Source: Cryptomeria japonica (taxonomy: Eukaryota; Streptophyta; Pinopsida; Cupressales; Cupressaceae). Taken from it: a DNA stretch of 64,000 bases. Position numbers and translations under genes: made by a program. Below, in pieces: positions 39,401 through 51,400 of this stretch. Position 1 is the stretch's first letter, and every line of letters begins with the position of its first letter. The stretch covers positions 434,158,730-434,222,729 of the forward strand of contig NC_081407.1 of assembly GCF_030272615.1 (NCBI RefSeq), given 5' to 3'. The notes beneath the pieces were generated by a model that saw only the letters and a list, made by a program, of their open reading frames with translations, ran no database searches and was not told where the DNA came from.

Positions 39401-42400
39401 TATAGGCAAGGCTAGGGATATGTGAGCACACAAACATGACATGTGGCTCAATAAGAAACAAGGGTAGGTAGGAAATATGTGTGTGTGTAGGAAAAATAAT
39501 ATAATAGTCCACATGAGGTGGATCACCCACTAAATGTGGAGTGTAACAACAAGATCAACACCATAAAAGGTGGAATTTCTCCTACACACACTATCCCAAT
39601 GTGGCACAAACACCCAAGTGTCTCATACCCAAAATACTATGAGATGCATTTCCTAAGTAAACTTAAGTGTAATAATATCCAAGATGAATAATTATTTCCA
39701 CCAACACCCCCCTTTAAGTGCAACTTAGGGGAATGCACTTAAGTCTACAATGCAACTAAGCAATGCAAGATGGGTCCCGGCTACTAGGCCATGTTAGGTA
39801 CCCATGTACAAATGCAAATGCATGCAAACCAATGCAATGAAATCTCTCACAAAGTGGGGAAAGAGAGAAAAACCCAATGGGAAAAAACCCTCCCCCAAAA
39901 GAGAGATGAAAAACATACAAGAGAACTCTCATAGAAGAATGTGAAGGACAAAACCCCATGTGAGGAAAAAGTCCCCCCCATATGAAAGAAGAAGAGAAGC
40001 TAGGAAGCCCCCCCTCAATGTGGAATCTGCACCAATGATAGAAGCTCGATGTATGAAGAAACTACTCCACGAACGTCGAACAACATTCCTCCCCTTAGGA
40101 AGAAACAAAACCAAAGGTGTATCCATGAAGTCTCCCCAATCATGAAGGGAAGATGTATGAAAAAAACTCATGATGAATGGAATCTCTGAAAACTGCTCAA
40201 GTGTCCCCATGTCGATGCTGAAAGATACCCCCTCCAAAGGTGGTAAACTATGCCACACTGCTGAAAAAGGCACTCCAAGATCTAGTGGAGATGGATGTAG
40301 AACATGTCCCAAAGACTCACATGTCTCCTCGAAAAATAAAGAGACCTCCTCCAACTGCTGTACATAAGTATCCACAATCATGTCAACCTCGAAAGAATGA
40401 TCATGTAGAGAATGAACAAGAGGGTCAGAGTGTGCCCTCGCAACAATCGAAGAAGGATCACCTTCATCAAAGACAAGATGAATGTCATCAATGATGTCTC
40501 CCAAATCTGCAATGTAGGATTCCATAAATAAACCTGCAATATCTATCAAGTAATCATCCCATGAATCTGAAGCTGGAAGACAATGAATATCCTGCTGCAC
40601 TGAATCACATGAAAGCAAAACTGTCGCACTATCCGCATCATCAGGTGCAATAGGTGATGTGATATCAATATGAGGAGATGAAATACAAGACTCAAGAATG
40701 GGGTCACATGTGAGAATCCCCATGTTCAAGTATCCAAAGTTCTCAAAATCTGAACCATCACAAGAAATGTGATCATCATGCGTAGAATCATCAAATGTGA
40801 AATCATCATCATCAACAAAATCTGAAAAGGAGTATAACCGAGATGCATGATCAACCACCCCAATCGCAATGATAGCTCTAGTCTCCAAGTCTCTAATAAA
40901 AACTGAGTCAGGTGTGAACTCCACAACTCTCTTAGTTGCGCCATGTGTGATTTGATAAATAGAAAGGAGATTGTTTGTCAAGTGGGGTACACACAATACA
41001 TCATTGAAGGAGTTATCCCCAATGTCAATAGATCCTTTCCCAATCACATCCATTTATGTATGATTGCCCATCAAAATCTATGGCATGGTGCAAGGCTCAA
41101 ATGTAGAGAACATAGACTGCGAAGATGCCATATGATGAGAAGCCCCTGAATCTAGAAGCCATCTCTCTGAATTATGACTGATAGTAGCACATAGAGCTTT
41201 TCCTTTTCTTGTTCCAAAAGAGTGAGTCTTCCCACTTGTAGAAGCCATGAATGCTTGCCCTTTTTCCTTTTGAATGTGAGGAAGTGGAAGTTGATGAATC
41301 ATCCTTCTTGTAGACTTTAGGCAAATCAATGTTATGCTTTTTGATGATATGTGTGAGCTCATCAATCTTCTTAGAATGGCAACGATGCTCCTCATGACCA
41401 ATCTTTTTACAATAAGCACAAGTAGGTCTCTCCCTCTTTGGTGAATTATCTCTCTTGGAAGAGGATGTATCTCCTTGTTGTGGAGAAGATGGTGCTTTTT
41501 CTTTAGGCTTTGATTGCCATTTCTTCTTGTTTGAGTTGTCCTTTCCTTGATTTCCTTTATTCCCTTGATTTGCCACTAATGCTTGAAACTTAGAAGCCTT
41601 AAGAATGCCCATGCTTATCAACTTAGTTTGTTCCATCATCAACATTTCATTGAAAGCATCAAATGTAGGCATTTTGTAGCTTGAACCCATTGTCATCCTA
41701 TGGGTTTGGAAACTAGAAACAAATGTTGCATATTCTTGTGGAAGCTTGCCGATCAAGTTGAATATCAATTGAGTATCCTTCTTATCAATGCCACAATCTT
41801 TGAGTTGTGCCCTCAACTCATTTGCCTTAGTGACATAATCTTGTATAGTATCAAAGTTCTTGGGATCTAACATGGTGAGATCACTATCAATTTGATATCC
41901 CCTAATCTCATCAACTTGACCATACAAGTCTTGAAACTTTTGCCAAGCATCCTTGATTAGAGTACATTTCTCAATATGAAAAATGAGATCCTTTGATACA
42001 TACTTTCTTAAGGTACCAATTGCCATGATATTTTTAGTGAGCCAATCCAAGTGACCAAATGGATCAACCTTAGGATCACCGGGAGCAACAATAGTTCCAT
42101 CAATATAATGAGTGAGTCCTTTTTCCATAAGTTTACTCCATGCATCAATTTTCCAAGTAGCATAATTATGAGGAGTTAAGAGAGGAAACTTAGAAGAACC
42201 CATAGCAACAAAAAGGAAGGAACACAAGAGCACAAAAGCACAAGAGACACCCCCCAAATTCAATCAATCAAAGTACCCCCCCCCCAAAGTGATGATTTTG
42301 GCACTTTATACTTAGTGCGATTACAATGAGCCACTTGCAAAACAAGGCAAAGTGGACTTATGATGCAAATTTTACTTCTTCTCAAATGAGATACAAGAGA

Positions 42401-45400
42401 CTTCAATCAATAGTGCAATGAATCTAACTGAGATTCAAGCAAATATACAAGTACCAAGAGAGCCAAAAATGGCCAAAATCTGAAAGTACAATTTCTACTT
42501 ACAATGGCATCAATCTGATAGCATCATGTGAAAGTAGACGAAAAAATACGCACTTTCAAAAAAAACGGCACCTGAAAAGGAGGTCGTATGACCCTAAACG
42601 AAGCCTCTGAAGTTGCAAAAACTGGGATTACTCAAGTACAGTCACCAAAAACTGCATTTTCTGAAAAATCAGTGCATCAAAATCAAAAAAATTCTTCACC
42701 ACTGCAGAGAACACGAAATTCTAGCCCATTTCAAAAAAAATTGCTCGAAAAAAGGAGCAAAAATGAGCAAGTTATGGCCATTTGAAGTTGAACTGCAAAA
42801 TCAAAAATGCAAATGAGAGGGGCCTGTAAATTTTTTTAAATGATGACGTGGCGCTGACGTCAGCAAGTCATTGTGTTAAATTTGACGGCCATATGACCGT
42901 CGCAAAAACTTCACCTCTCTGCTGACTGGGCGTCCGTACTGTACGGACAGCTGACGTGGCAGGTGACTATGCAGGCCGTACCGTACGGATTTGCTGACTG
43001 GGCGGCTCTGCGTGGCAGATGACGTGGCGGATGACTCGGCTGCCGTACGGAGCTAACGTGTGTACGGGTTGTACCCGCGGGCCAATGGCCGCCTGCCACG
43101 GGGCGGACGCGGGTCCTCCGGTCTGGGTGGTCGTTGGCGAAGCGGGAGAGACCGGCGGGCCCAAGCTCTGCCAGAGGCGGTAGAGACTAGCGCGGAGAAG
43201 GCAACGGCGGCAGCAACGAGCGGCGAGGACGAGACAGCCGGCGGCTGCGGGGGAGCTGAGGTGCCAAAGGAAGTCGTCGGGCAGTGCTGCTGTGGGCGGC
43301 AGTGGCGGGTCTCAACGACGACGGGACCGGTGCTGCAGGCGGCGTGCAGGTAAGTCGGCCGGCGAGAGGGAACCAGGACGGCCGACGGGAGGGAGCACGG
43401 CGGCGACGCGGCATTCGGAGCGGCCGGACATTCTGCGAGTACGGGCGGCGCTGCAGACCTGCAACACGCGGAACTGCAGGGGGGGTCTGCGGACCCCCAA
43501 AAAAGCACCTTTTTTTTATTTTTTTTTCAAAAAATTAATAAAAAATTTGGAAAACCGTACAATAATAGCAAAATTGGCGAAAAAAATTTTCTCACCAAAA
43601 TAGGCCGACTTTATAACCAAAATTCATGGAAACGGCCTTTTGGACGCAATGGTGGGGTCGGATCTGGTCTAGGACGCCTCCAAAAGATGCTGCTCCTCAG
43701 ATCTGCCTCTTGACGTCGCAATAATGCCTCTTCAAGACGAATCAATGAAGCCCCAATGGCTCTGATACCATGTGAGATTTTGCCAAGATCAAGAGCTCAA
43801 TGAAATGTGCAAAATAGAGACACAATATAGGACAAAAATAAACTGTATTCTCATCAATAGAAAATGATCAATAATATCAATTACATACAATGTAGATGAG
43901 CTTGCTTATATAGGCAAGGCTAGGGATATGTGAGCACACAAACATGACATGTGGCTCAATAAGAAACAAGGGTAGGTAGGAAATATGTGTGTGTGTAGGA
44001 GAAATAATATAATAGTCCACATGAGGTGGATCACCCACTGAATGTGGAGTGTAACAACAAGATCAACACCATAAAAGGTGGAATTTCTCCTACACACACT
44101 AACCCAATGTGGCACAAACACCCAAGTGTCTCATACCCAAACTACTATGAGATGCATTTCCTAAGTAAACTTAAGTAAGTGTAATAATATCCAAGATGAA
44201 TAATTATTTACACCAACACAAACAAATGATGCTAAAGGTGAAAGAAAAATAGTAGCTCGAACGCTATTACATGTTCCATAAAGGATTTAGAAGAAGTTCA
44301 AGAAAGTGGCATATGTACTAGACAGCCCAAACAAAAGGAGAATCCATGATGTCTTTTATTTGTCATGTTTCAAGAAGGTGTAAGTGTCCATGGTACTACC
44401 AATCCATAAACTTGGTTATACATACTATAATCAACATACAAATCTAAATAAAGGAAATTAACATTTTGGACTTTGGCAATCAAATACATCGAACCTAGAA
44501 GGAAAACTATGTGCAATGACCATCACAAAAGAAGACACAATGATTTTACATTGGGCAACCCAATTTCAAGCATCATTGATTGTGCAGGCATCCATGTAGA
44601 TCTAGAGAAAATCAAGGTAATTAAAGACTACCCATTTCTACATAACATCACTAATGCATCTTTCTCAAATTCGTAAATTTCTACTGAAAGTTTGTCCTTA
44701 GATTCTTGCACATCTCTTGGCTGCTATATCAAATCATGTGCACCTAGGTAACATTTGCCTAGATACCTACAAAATAGTGTGCCTTCAATGAGCTCAATTT
44801 GGACAGCTCCACGTTTAGTTTCCACTACTTGTCGAAGAAGTCATGGGGGTCATCACTTCTCAAGAAAGAGCGAATGAACATAGTGCAACCATGCAAGTCT
44901 TAGAGAACCTTATGTGTGCCTCGACAAAACTCTACACTAGACGACAAAATCCAATAGCATCACAAAGACTTGCACACAAGTCACTACATTACACACCACC
45001 ATGTATGTCTCAACACACCTACACTGGCCATTTAGCAATCCTACAAATATGGCATCCAAATAAGGCTTCTTCTTCATAGCATGGTATTAGAACACCAACC
45101 ATTGCCAAACACAATTGTCAAGTGGTTTTACGTAATCAAATACCTGAATATTCTAGGAAAACTATTTTGATGTGCTTGCCCCTTTCTAGTTGTAAGAATT
45201 CTCCTAAACTTGCTATTTGCAACACCCAAGTGTACCCTATTCATTTATGCTTGATATAGGTGGCACTTATTTGCTATACATCTTCTGCTCTCTTTAATTG
45301 TATATTGAAAAATAATTGAATGAATGATTCAACAATCGAATAAATTAATTGAACGATATACAAACGTATATATAGAGGTTACAAGACGATGTTCTATAAA

Positions 45401-48400
45401 AAGAACAGATAGTTAAAGTAAAAGACTAAAAAGCTAAACACTAAATAAAGCTTAAAAGTAAATTAAATAAAAGCCAACTATGCGTCTTTAATAAAGAAGC
45501 AATAGTTTACAATTAACGAGCTAAAAAATAAAAAGCTAAATGACCATTAAACAAGAAACTAAATATAGGTGACTAAAATATAATTAAATATTCTAATACC
45601 CTCCCTTAATGGTCATTCTATCTATCACACCAAGCTACCCTCTAAATTTGAGAAACTTTGTCAGGCTCAAAGACTTGGTGAGGATATCTACAGTCTGATC
45701 TTCTATAGGAATGTACTGCAGTATCACTAATCCATCTTCAACATGCTAGCAGATGAAATGACAATGAAGATCCACACGCTTTGTCCGCTCATGGAAGACT
45801 GGATTTTTGGCTAAATTCAAAACCCCTTGATTATCACAAAACAAGGGAGTAGGTCCTGGTTGAGACATTTGCATGTCTGCAAGCATCCTACGTAGCCAAA
45901 TTGCCTCACATGTTGCCTTAACAGTTCCCCGATACTCTGCTTCAGTCAAGGAAAGAGCTATTGCATGTTGTTTCTTGCTGGTCCATGTGACTGCACCTAT
46001 ACCCAAGCTGAAAACATACCCAGAGGTTGACTTTCCGTCATCAACACAACCTGTCCGATCTAAGTCTATGAAACCAACCAGCCTAGGATCTTTGCTTCTG
46101 CGGTACAAAATGCCAAAATCAGGAGTGCCCTTCACATATCTAAGCACACGCTTTGCTGCAACCCAATGTTCAACTTTTGGGGCTGACATGAAGCAAGAAA
46201 TATAGCTCGCAACATAACTGATGTCAGGTCTAGTGGCGGTGAGATAGATGAGGCTGCCCACTAGTTGCCTGAATGAAGACTCATCCATTACAAGTGAATC
46301 TGATTTGGTTGATAATTTCAGCCCTATCTTCATAGGTGTAGATGCAAGTTTGCAATCTTGCATTCGAAACTTATCCAGTAGGCTCTTGGCATACTTTGAC
46401 TGAGAAATGAATATGTGGCTATCAGTTTGCCAAACCTCTACACCGAGTCAATAATGGAGAAGTCCCAAATCTATCATATCAAAATGCTTACACAAATTAT
46501 GTTTGACCTGCATGATCAAATATGTTGCACTACTAGTAATGATGAGATCATCAACATAGACTACTAGACATAGAATATCATCACTAGTATGTTTGACATA
46601 CAAATTGGGATTTGAAGGACTCCTCTGAAAGCCTTGATCAATCAAGTACTTATCAATTTTTATGTATCATGCACGAGGAGCCTGTCTGAGGCCATAGAGT
46701 TCTTTAACTAGTCTACATACCTGGTGTTCCTTACCGGAAACCTTGAAACCGGGAGGCTGTGTCATGTAGACTTCTTCCTGCAAATCACCATTGAGAAAGC
46801 CACTCTTGACATCCATTTGATGGACTTTCCATCCAAACTGAGTTGAGAGAGCGAGGACAAGCCGAATGGTACTCATCTTGGTTGTGGGAGCAAATGTCTC
46901 CTCATAGTCAATGCCCTCCTTCTGTGAAAACCCTTTTGCTACTAATCGAGCCTTGTACTTATCAAGAGTTCCATCAGCTTTATACTTGACTTTAAACACC
47001 CACTTGCAAACAATGGGCTTCTTCCCTGGAGGAAGATCTGATAATACCAAAGTGTTGTTTTTCAGAAGACCATGTTGCTCAGCTACCATAGCCTTTTCCC
47101 ACTCAGGTACACCTTTAGCCTTATATATGTATGAGGCTCATAAATACTATGAATGTTGGCCATAAGAGCAAATTAACAATGTTTTGCTTGCTCTTGCCTC
47201 TAGCTGATCTACCCTCAATGAGCTCTTCATCATGAAGATCATCAATGGTCTTGGCCCACCACTTAGGCCAGAGGGAGAAGTACCAACATTTGCTGCAAGA
47301 TAAAGAAGATTACCTGGAATATCTGGAGCAAGGTCCTCTGGATGTGGATCTAGAAGGTCCTAAGGAAAGTCGGGTGGTGCACTGTCATGCTTACGACACC
47401 CCACAACTGTAGAGTCAACTGAATCCCTCCCATCAGGTGGAGCTAAGGGGAAGCGAACACCCGCACTTGCAACCTTTGGAGGCTGATCCTCAATGCTCAA
47501 ATCAGGAGAGGGAGGCTAAAAAGGCCCTCTTTCTTCATCAAATACTACATCTCAACTGAATATGAGGCTATTAGTGTCTATATGAATCAGTCGATATGCC
47601 TTGTGGTTGTCACTATAGCCCGTGAACATCAATTTTTTACTCTTAGGATCCAGTTTGGTGCACTTGGCATCTAGAATCCAAACATAAGCTGTAGAGCCAA
47701 AAACTTTCAAATGACTAATTTTGGGATTCCTGCCAAACCAAGCTTCCTCTAGAGTCATTTTCTTAATGGCCTTTGTAGGAGACCGGTTCAAAAGGTAGAG
47801 TACAGTGAAGACCACTTCCGCCCAAAAGTGTTTTGGAACATTTTTATGCTCCAACATAGACCGAGCCATCTCACTGACTGTACGGTTCCTGCGCTCAACA
47901 ACATCGTTCTGCTGAGGGGTGTAAGGTGTGGTAAGCTGATTCTTAATGCCATGTAATGCACAAAAGCTGGTCAACTTTGTAGAACAAAATTCCCCTCCTT
48001 TGTCGAACCAAAGAGTGATTATCTGACAACCAGACTCTTTTTCCACTAAGGTCTTAAACTTCTGAAACATGGTGAACACCTCTGATTTCTGCTTAAGAAA
48101 ATAAACCCACATGCGTCTGCTGAAATCATCAACAAATAATAGAAAATACCTGCATCCAGTCACTGATGGAGTGTTCATGGGACCACAGATATCCGCATGA
48201 ACGAGCTGCAAGACCTTGGATGCTCTCCAAGCATCTCCATCTGAAAACGGAGTCCTATGCTGCTTGACACACTACGCAAACTCCATGATTCTGAGTTTGA
48301 ATGGTAGGTAATCCTACAACTAGATCCTCTCAAACCAACTGAGAGAGATAGTGGACATTCAAGTGTCCATATCGCTGATGCCAAAGAGTGCTGATGGAAG

Positions 48401-51400
48401 TACTCCTAGCTGCCATGGCGAGCTCTTGAGAACTAGTAGAATCAACAAGTCTATAAAGACCTTGATCCTCAATGCCAACTGCAACCGTAGTGCAACTCTC
48501 CCTGTCAATAATGTTGCACTTGTGCAACCCAAAAATGACATCCAGTTGTGGTGAATGCTACATAATCTGACTAACTAACAATAGATCGAACTTCATACCA
48601 AGTACAAAGTATACATTGAGGAATATCAAATCCTTCCCACCAGGTGAAATATGAGCGTTGCCCTTGCCAACAATAGTATGCTCTTTGCCTCCACCAAAGA
48701 TCAGTGAAAGGCATGTACTCTGTAAACCGATCCCGATGATCTGTGAAATGTCAAGAGGCTCTAGAGTCAATGTACCAGGCTGATGATTGAATATCATCAG
48801 ATGAGGTTTGGGCCATGAACGCATAGAAGGCAGATTCCTTCTTATCAGGATGCGTGGTAGAATTGGCTTTCTGCTTAGACCCTCCCTATTTGGATTGCTA
48901 GGATGCTATCAATTTCTTGCAATCTTTCACCAAATGGCCATATATATGACAATAGAAACATTGTAAGCTCTTCTTCGAAGACTGGTGAGTTTGACCTTGA
49001 CCTTGTCCTTTCTGCTGGAAGGACTAAGCTTTACCCTTGTTCTTATGCGAAGCTAAGGCTATGAAAGCCTGTTCAGTGGATGAACTAGCGCCGCTTCCAT
49101 CGATCCTGTTGTAGAAGCTTGTTGCAGAGATCAAGAAACTTCAGATCGACACTAGTAGAGGAGATATTGAGCATATCAATGAAGTGCTCGTAGGATCTGG
49201 GAAGGCTTTTTAGCATGATGACTACCATATCCTCTTCCACCATGGTTCAGCCTATAGCTTCCAATTGGTCACAGATGTCCTTGATCTTCATAACATGTGC
49301 CTGGATAGATGACTTCTCATCCATCATGATAGAAAACAGCATATTATTCAAAAAGAAAGTTTGGCTCTTGTCGGATGTTTCATGAAGATCCTTCAAGAGA
49401 TCTCAGATCTCTTTAGCTACTTTACCTGAAGGCACCTGAGGGAGTTGATCATCTGTGACTGAGAGTTTGATAAGCATGACAGCCTCTCACTTCTTCACAT
49501 CATGTTTGTCATGATCATCACCTAATGTTGTAGGACGAGATTCCTTGCCCAAAACAATCTGATCAAGGCAACGATACTCAAAAATGGTCAACATGCATTG
49601 TTTCCAGGTGTTGTACTTGCGGTCGTTGAACTTTTGACTATGTTCCGACATGGTGTTGATCAAAGATGCCATCACAGAAACCAAGGTTGAACGAAGTCAA
49701 CTGAGTGAAAGCAAGAGATAGAAGAATCTGATTTAAAAAATCAGAATAGAAGCAGCTGCAAAAAAAAAGAAACACCAGTGGAATTCTTGGCATGAATCCC
49801 AATGCACAAATTTCAAGGTTTGGGAGAAACCCATAAATTAAAATTTGCAAAAAAACTCAAAAAGTAATAATCTGCAAAAATAGGATTGATTTTTAAAAAA
49901 AAAATCAGTCAAAAAACACTGGCACAGATCCCGAGGTAGTTGTCTGAAAAAAAAAACGCAAAAGAAAAAATAAGTTGCAAAAAAAAAAATACTGATTTTA
50001 CCTCTTGAATTTTTTGTGCAAAAAAACAGAAAAAAAGGACAATTTTTTTAATAAAAAAACGTAAGAAAATAGGGTCAAAAACCCTAGATTCACGCACAAC
50101 CGTGACGAAGAAAATCTGGAAAAATTTCGACGGCTAGGGTTTTTAGTGGACAGCAGTCATTTTTTGCTTTCCTAGCCGCCAAAACTTTTCCAGATTTCAA
50201 ATCCAAAAAAAAAAATCGCGAATATTGTCTGCAGAAGGTCAAAAAAACCTAGGCGCAGGTCAAAAAGAATCTTAGCCGCGGAAATCACGACTCTGAAAAC
50301 CCTAGCTGGCGCAGATGAAACCCAGAGAAAAACGCAAAGAGAGTGCAGAATGAACTGGGCGATGCCGAAAAATCGCGAAAATCGCGGATGCCAAAAACGC
50401 AGCCAAAAATCTGAAAAGCGCACAAAAGAACAGACTGTCTCTCGTGCCGAATCTCAGACCTACATGATAAAAAACGTGAACCCTGCAAATCAAACCCTAT
50501 CCTTGATCCAATTCGCCCAGGATAAGAGAAAGAACCTGCTCGTTTTTTTTGTTTTTTTAAAAACAGATTAAAGAAAATCTCTTAAAAAAACTTCAAAAAT
50601 ATTTTCAATAAAAACTTTCGAAATTTTTAATTTCCATGCTCTAATACCATGAAAAATAATTGAATGAATGATTCAATAATCGGATAAATTAATAGAACGA
50701 TATACAAACATATATATAGCGGTTACAAGACGTCATTCTATAAAAAGAACAGATTGTTAAAGTTAAAGACTAAAAAGCTAAACGCTAAATAAAGCTTAAA
50801 GGTAAATTAAATAAAAGCTAACTATGCATCTTTAATAAAGAAGCAATAGTTTACAATTAACGAGCTAAAAAATAAAAAGCTAAATGACCTTTAAACAAGG
50901 AACTAAATATAGGTGACTAAAATATAATTAAATATTCTAATATATATGGGATTATTTTGTTTCATGTTTTCCTTCGGATAATCTATAGACTTATCTTTCA
51001 CTAAGATGGGATCATCAACCAACTGGGATCCAGATCTGCAAAACTCAAGAATGACATATTCATGAGAAACCATCTAAAGTTGCCATTGCTTTGAGGAATA
51101 TGCCAAGACAAGTATGGGTTCCACAGAGTTCTAAAAAAATAAGGATCCATTTCTTCTCAAATTCACTAAGTTGTATGTAATGTCCCCATTTTAAAATAGG
51201 ATTTAATAATAAATGCTAATAATAAAATTAAAATATAACAGAATAAAAATTAATTAAAATTAAAATAATTAAAATTTAGTTAAGTTTAATGAATGGTCAA
51301 AAGGCATGAAATGAAAAGTTGTGACTCCCTCAAACATGAGATATAAAAGGGAGAAGAGAACTTCATTTGAAGGGGGAGATATGGAGAAAGGAAGAAAGAA

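Larger units (their letters stand above)
39263..44218 (-). mobile_element. Complete non-autonomous Copia element with gag, protease and a novel acidic ORF
   Basis: LTRs at 39263-39706 and 43771-44218 start TGTGAGATTTTGCC and end ACACCAACA or similar; a perfect target-site duplication CAAAC lies at 39258-39262 and 44219-44223. On the minus strand the order is 5' LTR, perfect iMet primer site, a 1.5-kb leader with a GC-rich core, gag with zinc knuckle, protease, pre-integrase region, a long acidic frame, purine tract and 3' LTR. Integrase core, reverse transcriptase and RNase H are absent, so it must use proteins of another element. It resembles the plant TR-GAG class, with extra coding. By eye the LTRs differ at roughly eight positions plus a 4-base indel, so it is fairly young. 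It sits inside the older Ty3 pol, in sense with MRG. Confidence 0.93.
45306..50942 (-). mobile_element. Complete Copia LTR retrotransposon with all domains, inactivated by stops
   Basis: LTRs of 293 bases at 45306-45598 and 50650-50942 are flanked by the duplication TATAT (45301-45305 and 50943-50947). On the minus strand the order is 5' LTR, PBS, leader, gag, protease, integrase, RT, RNase H, PPT, 3' LTR, the standard Copia order. The LTRs differ at about 16 of 293 positions by eye (5-6 percent), older than the neighbouring non-autonomous element. Unusually, both LTRs begin TATTAG instead of TGTTAG. Nonsense mutations lie in gag, protease, RT and before RNase H. It is in sense with MRG. Confidence 0.95.

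Noticed and set aside
43053..43603. Overlapping GC-rich open frames on both strands (for example 43053-43508 and 43292-43603)
   Set aside because: High GC lowers stop-codon frequency in every frame. The translations are Arg/Pro/Ala-rich, conflict with one another, and lie in the untranslated leader of a retroelement.
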